Assembly (NCBI RefSeq): GCF_000816305.1
Contig: NZ_CP007773.1
Span: 930,001-994,000 of the forward strand
Length of the DNA stretch: 64,000 nt
Direction of reading: 5' to 3'
From: Campylobacter subantarcticus LMG 24377
GTDB lineage: Bacteria; Campylobacterota; Campylobacteria; Campylobacterales; Campylobacteraceae
The notes beneath the pieces were generated by a model, which worked only from the letters and a program-made list of their open reading frames with translations, was not told where the DNA came from and ran no database searches. This document shows positions 48,631 through 56,350 of the stretch, in pieces (position 1 is the first letter of the stretch; each line of letters starts with the position of its first letter). A program made the position numbers and the translations under genes.

Positions 48631-48738
48631 AAAACAATTAAAATACAATATAAAGAATTAAAGAATAGCAAAAACGGTTATTTTAAAAACTAACAAATCT
48701 TTGTACAGAATGATTTCATATTCTGTTGCAAAATTTTA

Positions 48739-48758
48739 GCTGGTAAATAACAACCAGC
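48739..48758 (-). terminator. Terminator of the XRE regulator gene
   Basis: GCTGGT (48739-48744) and ACCAGC (48753-48758) pair; on the minus strand the stem is followed by TAAAATTTTG. It lies 15 bases after the regulator's stop. Confidence 0.55.
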
Positions 48759-48772
48759 AAATATTATCTGTT

Positions 48773-49465
48773 TTAATCCTTAAAAATTAAATAATTAAAC
48801 GAATTAAGCTCATTTATAATTATTTTTTCAACATCTTTCCTTAAATCAATAAATAAAGCATTTACATCGATCTCATCTAAGTTGTTTTCTACCCACTCTA
48901 TGGTATTTATTTTGTCTTTTTCACTTAAAATTAAAGAGTATAATTTGATATTTTTTAAAGAAATTTTAAATTTCTTTAACATGTTTATAAAATCTTTTTT
49001 ACTCATTGTTGTGTGGCTTAATTCTATCTTGTTTAAGTGTTTAATAAACAAGAGAAGAATTAAAAGCATTTTCTCTCCATTTCCACTCCAGCTTTCACTT
49101 AATTTCTCTATAAATCCTACACCTTTGAGAGAACGAATATGTTTAGATATTTTTTGAAGTTGCATATTTACAATGTTTGATTTTAAAAAATCATTTAAGC
49201 CATTTTTTAGCTGTAATTCATGTGTAAGTCTATTGTAATTTCTAAGATTTCTATGTAATTCCATATCCGCTAAATTATTTGCTAGTAGCTCATTTGGACT
49301 AATTTGAAAATATTCGCATATTTTTAGTATTGTAGGAAGTGTAATATTGTTATTTCCTTTTTCCCACATACTTACTGTTTTTTGTCCTACATTTAAAATT
49401 TCGCCCAACTCTTGTTGTGTTAATTTGCGTTGTTTTCTTAAAAACTTAATATTTTCTTTTATCAT
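48773..49465 (-). CDS. XRE-family regulator, 230 aa
   Basis: N-terminal XRE helix-turn-helix (L-T-Q-Q-E-L-G-E-I-L-N-V-G-Q-K-T-V-S-M-W-E-K-G) and a long C-terminal part with helical, Leu/Lys-rich sequence not matching S24. It is divergent from the RepA-like gene and likely represses it from the 116-base region between them, which contains AGAATT-TAT-AATTCT (49551-49565). Confidence 0.7.
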   Translation of the reverse strand: MIKENIKFLRKQRKLTQQELGEILNVGQKTVSMWEKGNNNITLPTILKICEYFQISPNELLANNLADMELHRNLRNYNRLTHELQLKNGLNDFLKSNIVNMQLQKISKHIRSLKGVGFIEKLSESWSGNGEKMLLILLLFIKHLNKIELSHTTMSKKDFINMLKKFKISLKNIKLYSLILSEKDKINTIEWVENNLDEIDVNALFIDLRKDVEKIIINELNSFNYLIFKD

Positions 49466-49550
49466 AATAGAATTATCCTATATAAAATTATTAAAATATT
49501 AAAATATTTTTGTTAAAAATAAAATAAAAATTTATATTATTTTAAATTAA

Positions 49551-49565
49551 AGAATTTATAATTCT
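49551..49565. promoter_or_regulatory. Palindrome before the RepA-like gene
   Basis: AGAATT (49551-49556), TAT and AATTCT (49560-49565), directly upstream of AAAAAAGGATTATAAG and the start at 49582. A natural operator for the divergent XRE regulator. Confidence 0.4.
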
Positions 49566-49581
49566 AAAAAAGGATTATAAG

Positions 49582-50505
49582 ATGGAAAACATAAAAAAAT
49601 TTTCATTGAAATTGGAAAATTTTCAATCTTGTCAAGAATCATGGCTCTTAAAAGATTTGATACCGAAAGAATCTTTGGGTTTGCTTTATGGTAGTAGTGG
49701 TAGTGGAAAGACAAGTGTTTGTTTGTATTTTTGCAAGGAAATTTTAAAGAAAGATAATGAAATTAGAGTGTTTTATATAAATGCAGATATGGGACTTTCG
49801 AGTTTAAAAAAATATGGTTTCGCAAATCTTCTTGAAAATTTTACCAACCGTTTTTTTGTAATAGATTTAACATGCTCTGATAAAAAATTCATATATTTTG
49901 AAAACATATGCGACGAAATAATAAAAATTCAAGAGAAATTCAATGTATTTATAATTGTTGATTCTTTAAATTGTGTCACTAGAAAAATAGGAAGATTTAT
50001 TGATCCAAATTATTTATTTTCAAAAGAGAAAATAATTCGAAAAAAAGGTGGGACTGTGCTTTTTATTCATCATTTAAATAAAAGCGGAGTTTTTTCTGAT
50101 AGTCATCAAATTGTTGATTATGCTGATTTTAGCTATAGATGTGAATACACTGAAGAGATGAATTCTATTTTGTTAAGACCAGAAAAACTTGGAAGATTTA
50201 TACTTGAAAAAATAGCATTCAAAGTTTTAAATTTTAGCAATTTAGAAAGAATGGAATTTGATAGTGTTGAGATGAGTTCTTATGAGATAGAGTTTATAAA
50301 AACTGTTTTAGAGATTTTAAAGATGGGTCGTTTTAAGCAAAATGAATTAATCAACCTAGTCTTAAGAAATTGCAAAAGATATGTTGGTCGTGAAAAGGCA
50401 AGAAAACTTTTGCAAGAATATGCAAAAAAAGGAAAATGGTGCATGCTCAAAGATCGTTTTGATAACAATTCGATTTATTATTACTTAAAAAATGAGGAAA
50501 AATAA
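49582..50505 (+). CDS. RepA-like AAA ATPase (replicative helicase type)
   Basis: 307 residues. Walker A L-L-Y-G-S-S-G-S-G-K-T-S near residue 36, Walker B F-I-I-V-D-S-L-N near 126 and H-H-L-N-K near 157, as in RecA-fold RepA helicases of small plasmids and satellites (AAA_25 family). The C-terminal ~80 residues hold a winged-helix-like region. It suggests the element can replicate after excision. It overlaps the next gene (TAATG). Confidence 0.75.
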   Translation: MENIKKFSLKLENFQSCQESWLLKDLIPKESLGLLYGSSGSGKTSVCLYFCKEILKKDNEIRVFYINADMGLSSLKKYGFANLLENFTNRFFVIDLTCSDKKFIYFENICDEIIKIQEKFNVFIIVDSLNCVTRKIGRFIDPNYLFSKEKIIRKKGGTVLFIHHLNKSGVFSDSHQIVDYADFSYRCEYTEEMNSILLRPEKLGRFILEKIAFKVLNFSNLERMEFDSVEMSSYEIEFIKTVLEILKMGRFKQNELINLVLRNCKRYVGREKARKLLQEYAKKGKWCMLKDRFDNNSIYYYLKNEEK

Positions 50506-50783
50506 TGGATATGGATAATATAGTAATTTGCAAAGCTAGTGATCTTGAAGATATTTTTAAAAAGATTTTAAAAGAAAATGAATTAATCAAGAATAAAACT
50601 GATGAAAATTTAAATGTACAACAGGCTTCAAATTATTTAAAAATAAGTACTTCAAAACTTTACAAGGATTGTAATTTAGGAAAAGTTCCTTTTTGTAAAA
50701 TTGGTAAAAAACTTGTTTTTAAAAAAGATGATCTTGATGAATATTTAAAACTTAATAGCTCTAAAAATAGTTTAAAATTTTAA
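50505..50783 (+). CDS. Excisionase-like HTH protein, 92 aa
   Basis: The C-terminal half is a MerR/AlpA-type excisionase motif: N-V-Q-Q-A-S-N-Y-L-K-I-S-T-S-K-L-Y-K, then G-K-V-P-F-C-K-I-G-K-K-L-V-F and K-K-D-D-L-D-E-Y-L. Such proteins direct integrase toward excision or activate element genes. It sits between the RepA-like and integrase genes, convergent with the integrase. Confidence 0.75.
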   Translation: MDMDNIVICKASDLEDIFKKILKENELIKNKTDENLNVQQASNYLKISTSKLYKDCNLGKVPFCKIGKKLVFKKDDLDEYLKLNSSKNSLKF

Positions 50784-50828
50784 TCACACTTAACTAAAAA
50801 ACCGAAAAACCTAAAAAACCATTGTAAA

Positions 50829-51959
50829 TTAGTGTTTTTCAGTTTTAAAATTACTAAAAATAGCATTTAAAGTATTATTAATAGTTTCATTTTTAATATT
50901 TGCATATCTTTTTGTAACTCCTATGCTTGAATGTCCTAATGTTTCTCCAATAGCTTCTAAAGATATACCCATATTAATACCTATATATCCTATTAAATGT
51001 CTTAAGTCATGCAATCTAATAGGAGTTTTTAATTTTTGATTTATTTTATCCCAATGCCATCTTATATCTTTATAAGGGTTTCCATCTTCTTTAATAAAAA
51101 TATATCCTTTATTTTTTACTCCAATGCTTTTTAAAGCTTCTATTTGTAAAGAACTTAACGGAAATTGTAAGTTTTTCCTTGATTTGTTTTGGCTTGAAGG
51201 TAAAAAATAAATTTTATTAGCAAAGTCAATATTATCCCATTTTAATGTAAGAACTTCACTTTTTCTTCTTCCATGTAAAAGAAATATAAACATAGCTCTT
51301 ATCATTAAATTTTCATAATTTATAATAGCTTTATAAAGAGCATTTCTATCCTCATCATCAATAGTAAAATATCTTTTGTTGTCAAATTTTTGTATCTCTA
51401 TTTCTCTTGCTATATTTTTTTCTATATAATCATTTTTAATAGCAAATTCAAATACTGGAGAAAGTATATCTTTTATTGTTTTTGTTGTTCTTGGAGATTT
51501 ACCTTGATCAATCATTTTATTGACAATATTTTGCATATCTTTTAATTTGACTTGTTTTATTTTGATGTTTCCTATAACATCTTTTATATGTGCATTATAT
51601 GAAAATATGGTTACCTCGTAATGTTTTTTAGAAATAGTATTTTTTCGCATACTAATCCATTCTTCAAACACTTCATTTAGTTTAGGTTCTTTAATTTTAA
51701 ATTTCTTTGCAAATTTTCCATTAATTCTTTGCAAGGCAATTAACTCACAATTCTTTTTAAGGGTCTGGGTGTTATTTAAAATAGGAAATATCTCATAACT
51801 TGATTTTTTTCCTTCATAATATCTTATAGCTAATTCGTATGGTATAGTTAATCTTCTATGTAATTCTACTAAGCTAATTTCTTTTATATCCTCCAATTTC
51901 TTATCTTTGTCTATAAAATATATACCCTTATATTCTTTTATTTTTACTAGATTTTTCAA
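50829..51959 (-). CDS. int: Tyrosine recombinase/integrase
   Basis: 376 residues. N-terminal arm-binding part, a SAM-like core-binding domain (~95-185) and catalytic residues in the order R (H-G-R-R-K-S-E), K (beta-hairpin N-K-S-R), H-x-x-R (L-H-D-L-R-H), H (L-G-H-S-S) and Y (V-T-K-R-Y-A-N). It integrates the element at tRNA-Leu. The gene ends 46 bases from the excisionase-like gene and starts ~220 bases from the attachment site. Confidence 0.92.
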   Translation of the reverse strand: MKNLVKIKEYKGIYFIDKDKKLEDIKEISLVELHRRLTIPYELAIRYYEGKKSSYEIFPILNNTQTLKKNCELIALQRINGKFAKKFKIKEPKLNEVFEEWISMRKNTISKKHYEVTIFSYNAHIKDVIGNIKIKQVKLKDMQNIVNKMIDQGKSPRTTKTIKDILSPVFEFAIKNDYIEKNIAREIEIQKFDNKRYFTIDDEDRNALYKAIINYENLMIRAMFIFLLHGRRKSEVLTLKWDNIDFANKIYFLPSSQNKSRKNLQFPLSSLQIEALKSIGVKNKGYIFIKEDGNPYKDIRWHWDKINQKLKTPIRLHDLRHLIGYIGINMGISLEAIGETLGHSSIGVTKRYANIKNETINNTLNAIFSNFKTEKH

Positions 51960-52061
51960 GATATTCCTTTTTTGCTTTTAATTTACGCAGAAAATTTTAT
52001 TATTTTTTACATAATATAAAATTAAAAATATACTAAAAATAGTATCTCAAATGGATTTTAG

Positions 52062-52085
52062 TGGTAGCGGTTTTGGTAGCGGTTT
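52062..52085. repeat. 12-bp tandem repeat near the attachment site
   Basis: TGGTAGCGGTTT twice in a row (52062-52073, 52074-52085), much richer in G than the surroundings and ~100 bases from the tRNA fragment. Candidate arm-type sites for integrase or excisionase. The rest of 51960-52178 has no gene. Confidence 0.5.
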
Positions 52086-52178
52086 TTTTCTCAAAATGGT
52101 ATAAAATAATACTATTTTTAAGATAAACTTAAACAACAAAATACCTATTTTTCAATACTTTGATAAAAAATGATAACA

Positions 52179-52245
52179 AAACGCATTAGGCTCAAAATCT
52201 GGTAAGGGCAACCTTGTGTCGGTTCGAGTCCGACCTCGGGCACCA
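52179..52245 (+). other. tRNA-Leu(CAA) 3' fragment, attachment site
   Basis: From about the end of the D loop (ACGCA) through anticodon loop CTCAAAA, variable arm and T arm (GTCGG-TTCGAGT-CCGAC) to ACCTCGGGCACCA. The 5' acceptor and D arm are absent, so it is a 3' copy left by integration. The complete gene should lie at the element's other end, outside or left of this window. Confidence 0.8.
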
Positions 52246-52298
52246 TATTTCAAAAAACGACTTTTTATTTTTTATACACATACAATCATGATTTATTT

Positions 52299-52508
52299 TT
52301 ACACATCTAAATTTATTAGGTATAAATCTTTTTCATAGGTAAAACTTGTTATACTATGTGAGTTATTATCATACTTTATAATATTTTCTAAAACTTTGAT
52401 GAAATCACTAGGAACTTTGATAATCAAACTTTCATTTTTAAGTTTTATTTTCCTTATTGTCACAGTAAAAATTTGGTTTAAAAATATCTTTTTAAAAATA
52501 CATACTCT
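52299..52508 (-). pseudogene. Decayed gene remnant
   Basis: About 69 codons open without a start, ending in a coherent protein-like stretch (E-S-L-I-I-K-V-P-S-D-F-I-K-V-L-E-N-I-I, then Y-E-K-D-L-Y-L-I-N). Not recognised. Together with other broken frames it fills 52246-52768, where no whole gene exists. Confidence 0.4.
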
Positions 52509-52768
52509 TTATAAAAACTTCTTGACAAATTTTATTTAAATTTATATCTAGATTAACATAAGCCTTTATATTACCCAAGAATGTTGATTTAACATCATCA
52601 TAAAAACTTCATTTTGTGAATTTGGGTTTGTAAAACCTTGTTTTAAAGTATATATCTACCCAAACTCTTTAAAAATTGCCTATATAAAAACCCTGTTATT
52701 TTTTTCAAATCAATTGCAAAGTTTTTATTTTGATTAATAAACCACACACTTACTACTTTCTACCTTCC

Positions 52769-53580
52769 TTACTTCAACCTCACATTCATAATCATATTAG
52801 ACAAAAAGATACTATCTTGTTTAAAGCCTTTTGAGTCATATGCATTTTTTGATTGTATAGTTTGTATTAAAATTGAAAGATTGTATAAACTTAAACTCTC
52901 TAATATATTTACAAGTTCTATCTTACTTAAAGTATTAAAATCATTTAATAGTCTAAGATAACTACTTATAATAGAAGAAGAATTGATATTATTAAATACG
53001 ATTTTATTTTTATATCTTCTTTAATCAAGAATTGATTATCTTTTATATACAAATAAGTTTTAAGATGATGATTACTTAATATTTGATTATAAAAACTTAA
53101 AAGGCTTTCTTTACTATTTAAATCTATAAAATTTAAAAATATATTTTCTTTTAATAATGCTTCTTGTAATTCTTTTAAGTTTTTAAAAGCTTGATTTATT
53201 CTAGAAAGATTTTCCAAAGCATAAATAGTGTTGTCATCTTTAGAAATTACTCTATTAATGTTATATTGTAATAAAGGGTTTTTATAATATGTATCACTAT
53301 TGATTAAGATATTGATATAAAAAGATTCTTTTATATTAGTATGCTTTTTAATATGTAAAAATTCTAAAATATTTAAAAAAGCATTAGGTATGTAAAATTG
53401 ATCTAAACTAAGTTGCAAAAAATGATTCATATTATACATAGAAAAAATATCATTATCTTTAATCAAATTATCTTTATTTAGATTAAACAACATAACCCCA
53501 CCAAAACCCAATAAGCTTAAATTTTTTAAATTCTCTAAAGCTTTTCTTTTTTCTAAATCAATTTGAAGTATTTTTTGCAT
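52769..53580 (-). pseudogene. Unknown effector-locus gene with a homopolymer frameshift
   Basis: From ATG 53580 (GGAAAAACA upstream) ~190 residues read well (L-L-G-F-G-G-V-M-L-F-N-L, then helical Lys/Asn-rich sequence). Near 53002-53011 (T4 and T5 runs) the frame breaks and stops at 52966, while the -1 frame continues cleanly (I-V-F-N-N-I-N-S-S-S-I-I-S-S-Y-L-R) to 52769. One extra base restores ~270 residues. Not recognised; a place in a toxin cluster suggests an immunity or accessory protein. Confidence 0.6.
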
Positions 53581-53598
53581 TGTTTTTCCTTTCTTTAA

Positions 53599-53661
53599 TT
53601 AGCCTATACATAAACCATTTTTCATAATGATAGTAGTGGCTAGTGTAGTTATGAAATTCAT
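53599..53661 (-). CDS. 20-residue mini-gene, copy 1
   Basis: ATG 53661, five bases after the stop of the 431-residue gene. It ends in L-A-T-T-I-I-M-K-N-G-L-C-I-G, the exact C-terminus of the 1240-residue protein. A remnant of that gene's tail or a short peptide; I favour remnant. Confidence 0.4.
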   Translation of the reverse strand: MNFITTLATTIIMKNGLCIG

Positions 53662-53666
53662 TATTT

Positions 53667-54962
53667 TTACTCTTTTATGTTATGTTCTTTAGCATAAGCT
53701 TGTATTTTAGCTCTTAAATCCTCTGGGAAATTATATCTATATATGGCAGGAATTCTTGGATCAAGGAGTCTATCAAGTTTATGTCTTTTATAATACCATT
53801 CTAGTTTTTCGGGGGTAAAATATCTTGGTGCATTAGGATAGCCTTGAGGTGGAGTTAGGGCTGCTAGTTTGGCTTCTAGTATCATGGATTTCATGGTTAA
53901 TTTTGCCGAATTTTCACTTCTTTCATTTCTAATATCTACATCATAATTAGTTTTCATTCCATTTCTATAAGCATACATTTTTTGATCAAATTCCCACCTA
54001 CTCTCTGGAGTAGAATCTATATCCCTTGGATCTTTTAATTTACCTTTTAAAACATCATCATCTAAAGCTCTGATAATTCTACCTGTTTCATCATGTGTTA
54101 TTCTATATTTATTCACATCAATAATCCAATCCACTCCTATAAGTTCATCTAAGAAAGGAAGCATACCAAATTCATCATAAGGAGGATTTTTAGAAAAATC
54201 TTTTAGCATTTTCTCTCTTAAAGCATTAGTATGGCCTCCACCTGCTAAGGCTACAGAAGAAGAATAAGTGCTAAGTTGGTGTTCTAAAGAAGGTTGATGT
54301 CCTAGTTGTGCTGCTAGAAATAATGCTTGATAAGCTCTAGTGGTAAATCCTGTTTTCCATAATCCTCCTCCACCTTTTGCAAAGCCTTTTATATCTCCTA
54401 GTATCCCTGCTGCCAATTCCCATTCACTCATAAATAAATATCCATTACTTAAATGAGCTAAGCCTCTATTGCTTTCTACTTTTTTATAAAGTTCTTTATA
54501 ATCTTCATTGATTAAATTTCCTTTTTCATCTACATTGGTATAAGCTTCATAAGGTATATCTATAACAGTACTTCTTAATCCACTTCTAATGACTAAATAC
54601 TTATATCTTTCTCTTTTAGTTTTTAAAGATTTATAATAAGCTTTTTCTGCTTTAGTCCAAGGAGCTATAGCTCCTTTTATAGGATCTTTTAAATAAATAC
54701 TTTGCCAATCTTTAAACTCAAGCAAAGTAGAACTTTGTCCTGTGTAAAGATTAGGATCTAAATATCTGGGTTGATAGTCTTTATAGGGGGAGTTTTGTTT
54801 GATATTGTGTGCTTCAAACAAAGCTTTAGAATATTCTTGGGTGTATTTGCCTGTGGGCTTAATATTTTCTGAAAAATATATTTTATTTGTCTTTTTATCC
54901 ACCTCTACCCCTCTTCCATTAGGAGCGTATATTATATAAATATCTTTATTATTATCACTCAT
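53667..54962 (-). CDS. Tandem paralogue 1, 431 aa, unknown
   Basis: Not recognised. A Tyr/Pro-rich N-terminal part (Y-K-D-Y-Q-P-R-Y-L-D-P-N-L-Y-T) and a Gly-rich middle (A-G-I-L-G-D-I-K-G-F-A-K-G-G-G-G) with A-L-A-G-G-G-H-T lie in the region shared with paralogue 2. Residues 1-30 and ~285-385 differ between them. No signal peptide or membrane helix. Position between a 1240-residue protein and other effector-type genes suggests immunity or effector. ATG 54962 follows AAAGGATAAACA. Confidence 0.7.
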   Translation of the reverse strand: MSDNNKDIYIIYAPNGRGVEVDKKTNKIYFSENIKPTGKYTQEYSKALFEAHNIKQNSPYKDYQPRYLDPNLYTGQSSTLLEFKDWQSIYLKDPIKGAIAPWTKAEKAYYKSLKTKRERYKYLVIRSGLRSTVIDIPYEAYTNVDEKGNLINEDYKELYKKVESNRGLAHLSNGYLFMSEWELAAGILGDIKGFAKGGGGLWKTGFTTRAYQALFLAAQLGHQPSLEHQLSTYSSSVALAGGGHTNALREKMLKDFSKNPPYDEFGMLPFLDELIGVDWIIDVNKYRITHDETGRIIRALDDDVLKGKLKDPRDIDSTPESRWEFDQKMYAYRNGMKTNYDVDIRNERSENSAKLTMKSMILEAKLAALTPPQGYPNAPRYFTPEKLEWYYKRHKLDRLLDPRIPAIYRYNFPEDLRAKIQAYAKEHNIKE

Positions 54963-54980
54963 TGTTTATCCTTTCTTTAA

Positions 54981-55043
54981 TTAACCTATACATAAACCAT
55001 TTTTCATAATGATAGTAGTGGCTAGTGTAGTTATGAAATTCAT
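54981..55043 (-). CDS. 20-residue mini-gene, copy 2
   Basis: Same 20-residue frame as 53599-53661, with a TAA one base shifted in context (GGTTAA). Lies between the two paralogues. Confidence 0.4.
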   Translation of the reverse strand: MNFITTLATTIIMKNGLCIG

Positions 55044-55048
55044 TATTT

Positions 55049-56332
55049 TTACTCTTTTATGTTATGTTCTTTAGCATAAGCTTGTATTTTAGCTCTTAAA
55101 TCCTCTGGGAAATTATATCTATATATGGCAGGAATTCTTGGATCAAGGAGTTTGTCTAGTTTGTGTTTTTTATAAACATATTCTAAATGCTCTGGAATCC
55201 AATAATAAGGTGCATTAGGATAGCCTTGAGGTGGAGTTAGGGCTGCGAGTTTAGCTTCTAAAATAAGAGAATTCATATATAGTTTTGCTTCTTTTTTAGT
55301 CCAATCATTGGGAATATCTGTATTGTAAAATGCAACAGCACCTCTACGATATGCCCACATTTCACGATTAAACTCTTTCCTACTCTCTGGAGTAGAATCT
55401 ATATCCCTTGGATCTTTTAATTTGCCTTTTAAAACATCATCATCTAAAGATCTAATAGCTTTACCATCAGCATCATCTGCAAATTCATATTCTGTTAAAT
55501 CAATAATCCAATCCACTCCTATAAGTTCATCTAAGAAAGGAAGCATACCAAATTCATCATAAGGAGGATTTTTAGAAAAATCTTTTAGCATTTTCTCTCT
55601 TAAAGCATTAGTATGGCCTCCACCTGCTAAGGCTACAGAAGAAGAATAAGTGCTAAGTTGGTGTTCTAAAGAAGGTTGATGTCCTAGTTGTGCTGCTAGA
55701 AATAATGCTTGATAAGCTCTAGTGGTAAATCCTGTTTTCCATAATCCTCCTCCACCTTTTGCAAAGCCTTTTATATCTCCTAGTATCCCTGCTGCCAATT
55801 CCCATTCACTCATAAATAAATATCCATTACTTAAATGAGCTAAGCCTCTATTGCTTTCTACTTTTTTATAAAGTTCTTTATAATCTTCATTGATTAAATT
55901 TCCTTTTTCATCTACATTGGTATAAGCTTCATAAGGTATATCTATAACAGTACTTCTTAATCCACTTCTTATAACTAAATACTTATATCTTTCTCTTTTA
56001 GTTTTTAAAGATTTATAATAAGCTTTTTCTGCTTTAGTCCAAGGAGCTATAGCTCCTTTTATAGGATCTTTTAAATAAATACTTTGCCAATCTTTAAACT
56101 CAAGCAAAGTAGAACTTTGCCCTGTGTAAAGATTAGGATCTAAATATCTGGGTTGATAGTCTTTATAGGGGGAGTTTTTTAATATACGATCAGCTTCAAA
56201 AACCGCTTTAGAATATTCTTGGGTGTATTTACCTGTGGGCTTGGAACTTTTGTCAAAATATATTTCATTGGTTTTTTTATTAACATCTAATATAGAACCA
56301 TGTGGTGTATAAATCTCATAAGTTTCACTCAT
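55049..56332 (-). CDS. Tandem paralogue 2, 427 aa, unknown
   Basis: Shares residues ~30-285 and the last ~35 with paralogue 1 almost without change (W-E-L-A-A-G-I-L-G-D-I-K-G and R-Y-N-F-P-E-D-L-R-A). Its first 30 residues and the segment after I-G-V-D-W-I-I-D differ. Mosaic pattern indicates gene conversion or selection on the variable parts. ATG 56332 follows AAAGGATAAACA. Function not known. Confidence 0.7.
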   Translation of the reverse strand: MSETYEIYTPHGSILDVNKKTNEIYFDKSSKPTGKYTQEYSKAVFEADRILKNSPYKDYQPRYLDPNLYTGQSSTLLEFKDWQSIYLKDPIKGAIAPWTKAEKAYYKSLKTKRERYKYLVIRSGLRSTVIDIPYEAYTNVDEKGNLINEDYKELYKKVESNRGLAHLSNGYLFMSEWELAAGILGDIKGFAKGGGGLWKTGFTTRAYQALFLAAQLGHQPSLEHQLSTYSSSVALAGGGHTNALREKMLKDFSKNPPYDEFGMLPFLDELIGVDWIIDLTEYEFADDADGKAIRSLDDDVLKGKLKDPRDIDSTPESRKEFNREMWAYRRGAVAFYNTDIPNDWTKKEAKLYMNSLILEAKLAALTPPQGYPNAPYYWIPEHLEYVYKKHKLDKLLDPRIPAIYRYNFPEDLRAKIQAYAKEHNIKE

Positions 56333-56350
56333 TGTTTATCCTTTCTTTAA

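Larger units (their letters stand above)
48773..52245. mobile_element. Small integrative element, int-xis-repA-xre type
   Basis: Regulator, RepA-like ATPase, excisionase-like HTH and tyrosine integrase stand in a row and end at a 5'-truncated tRNA-Leu. No capsid or conjugation genes are present, so it could be a degenerate island, an integrative plasmid or a phage satellite. Its left end is not seen; the accessory genes to ~45.4 kb may belong to it. Confidence 0.6.
53597..54966 (-). repeat. Tandem duplication unit A (~1.37 kb)
   Basis: Carries the 431-residue paralogue plus a ~66-bp tail copied from the end of the 1240-residue gene. It matches unit B (54979-56348), with long stretches identical base for base and two blocks that differ. 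Confidence 0.8.
54979..56348 (-). repeat. Tandem duplication unit B
   Basis: Second unit, see 53597-54966. Its boundary sequence (AAAGAAAGGATAAACAATG and the preceding gene tail) recurs at the end of the 1240-residue gene, so three junctions share it. Confidence 0.8.
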
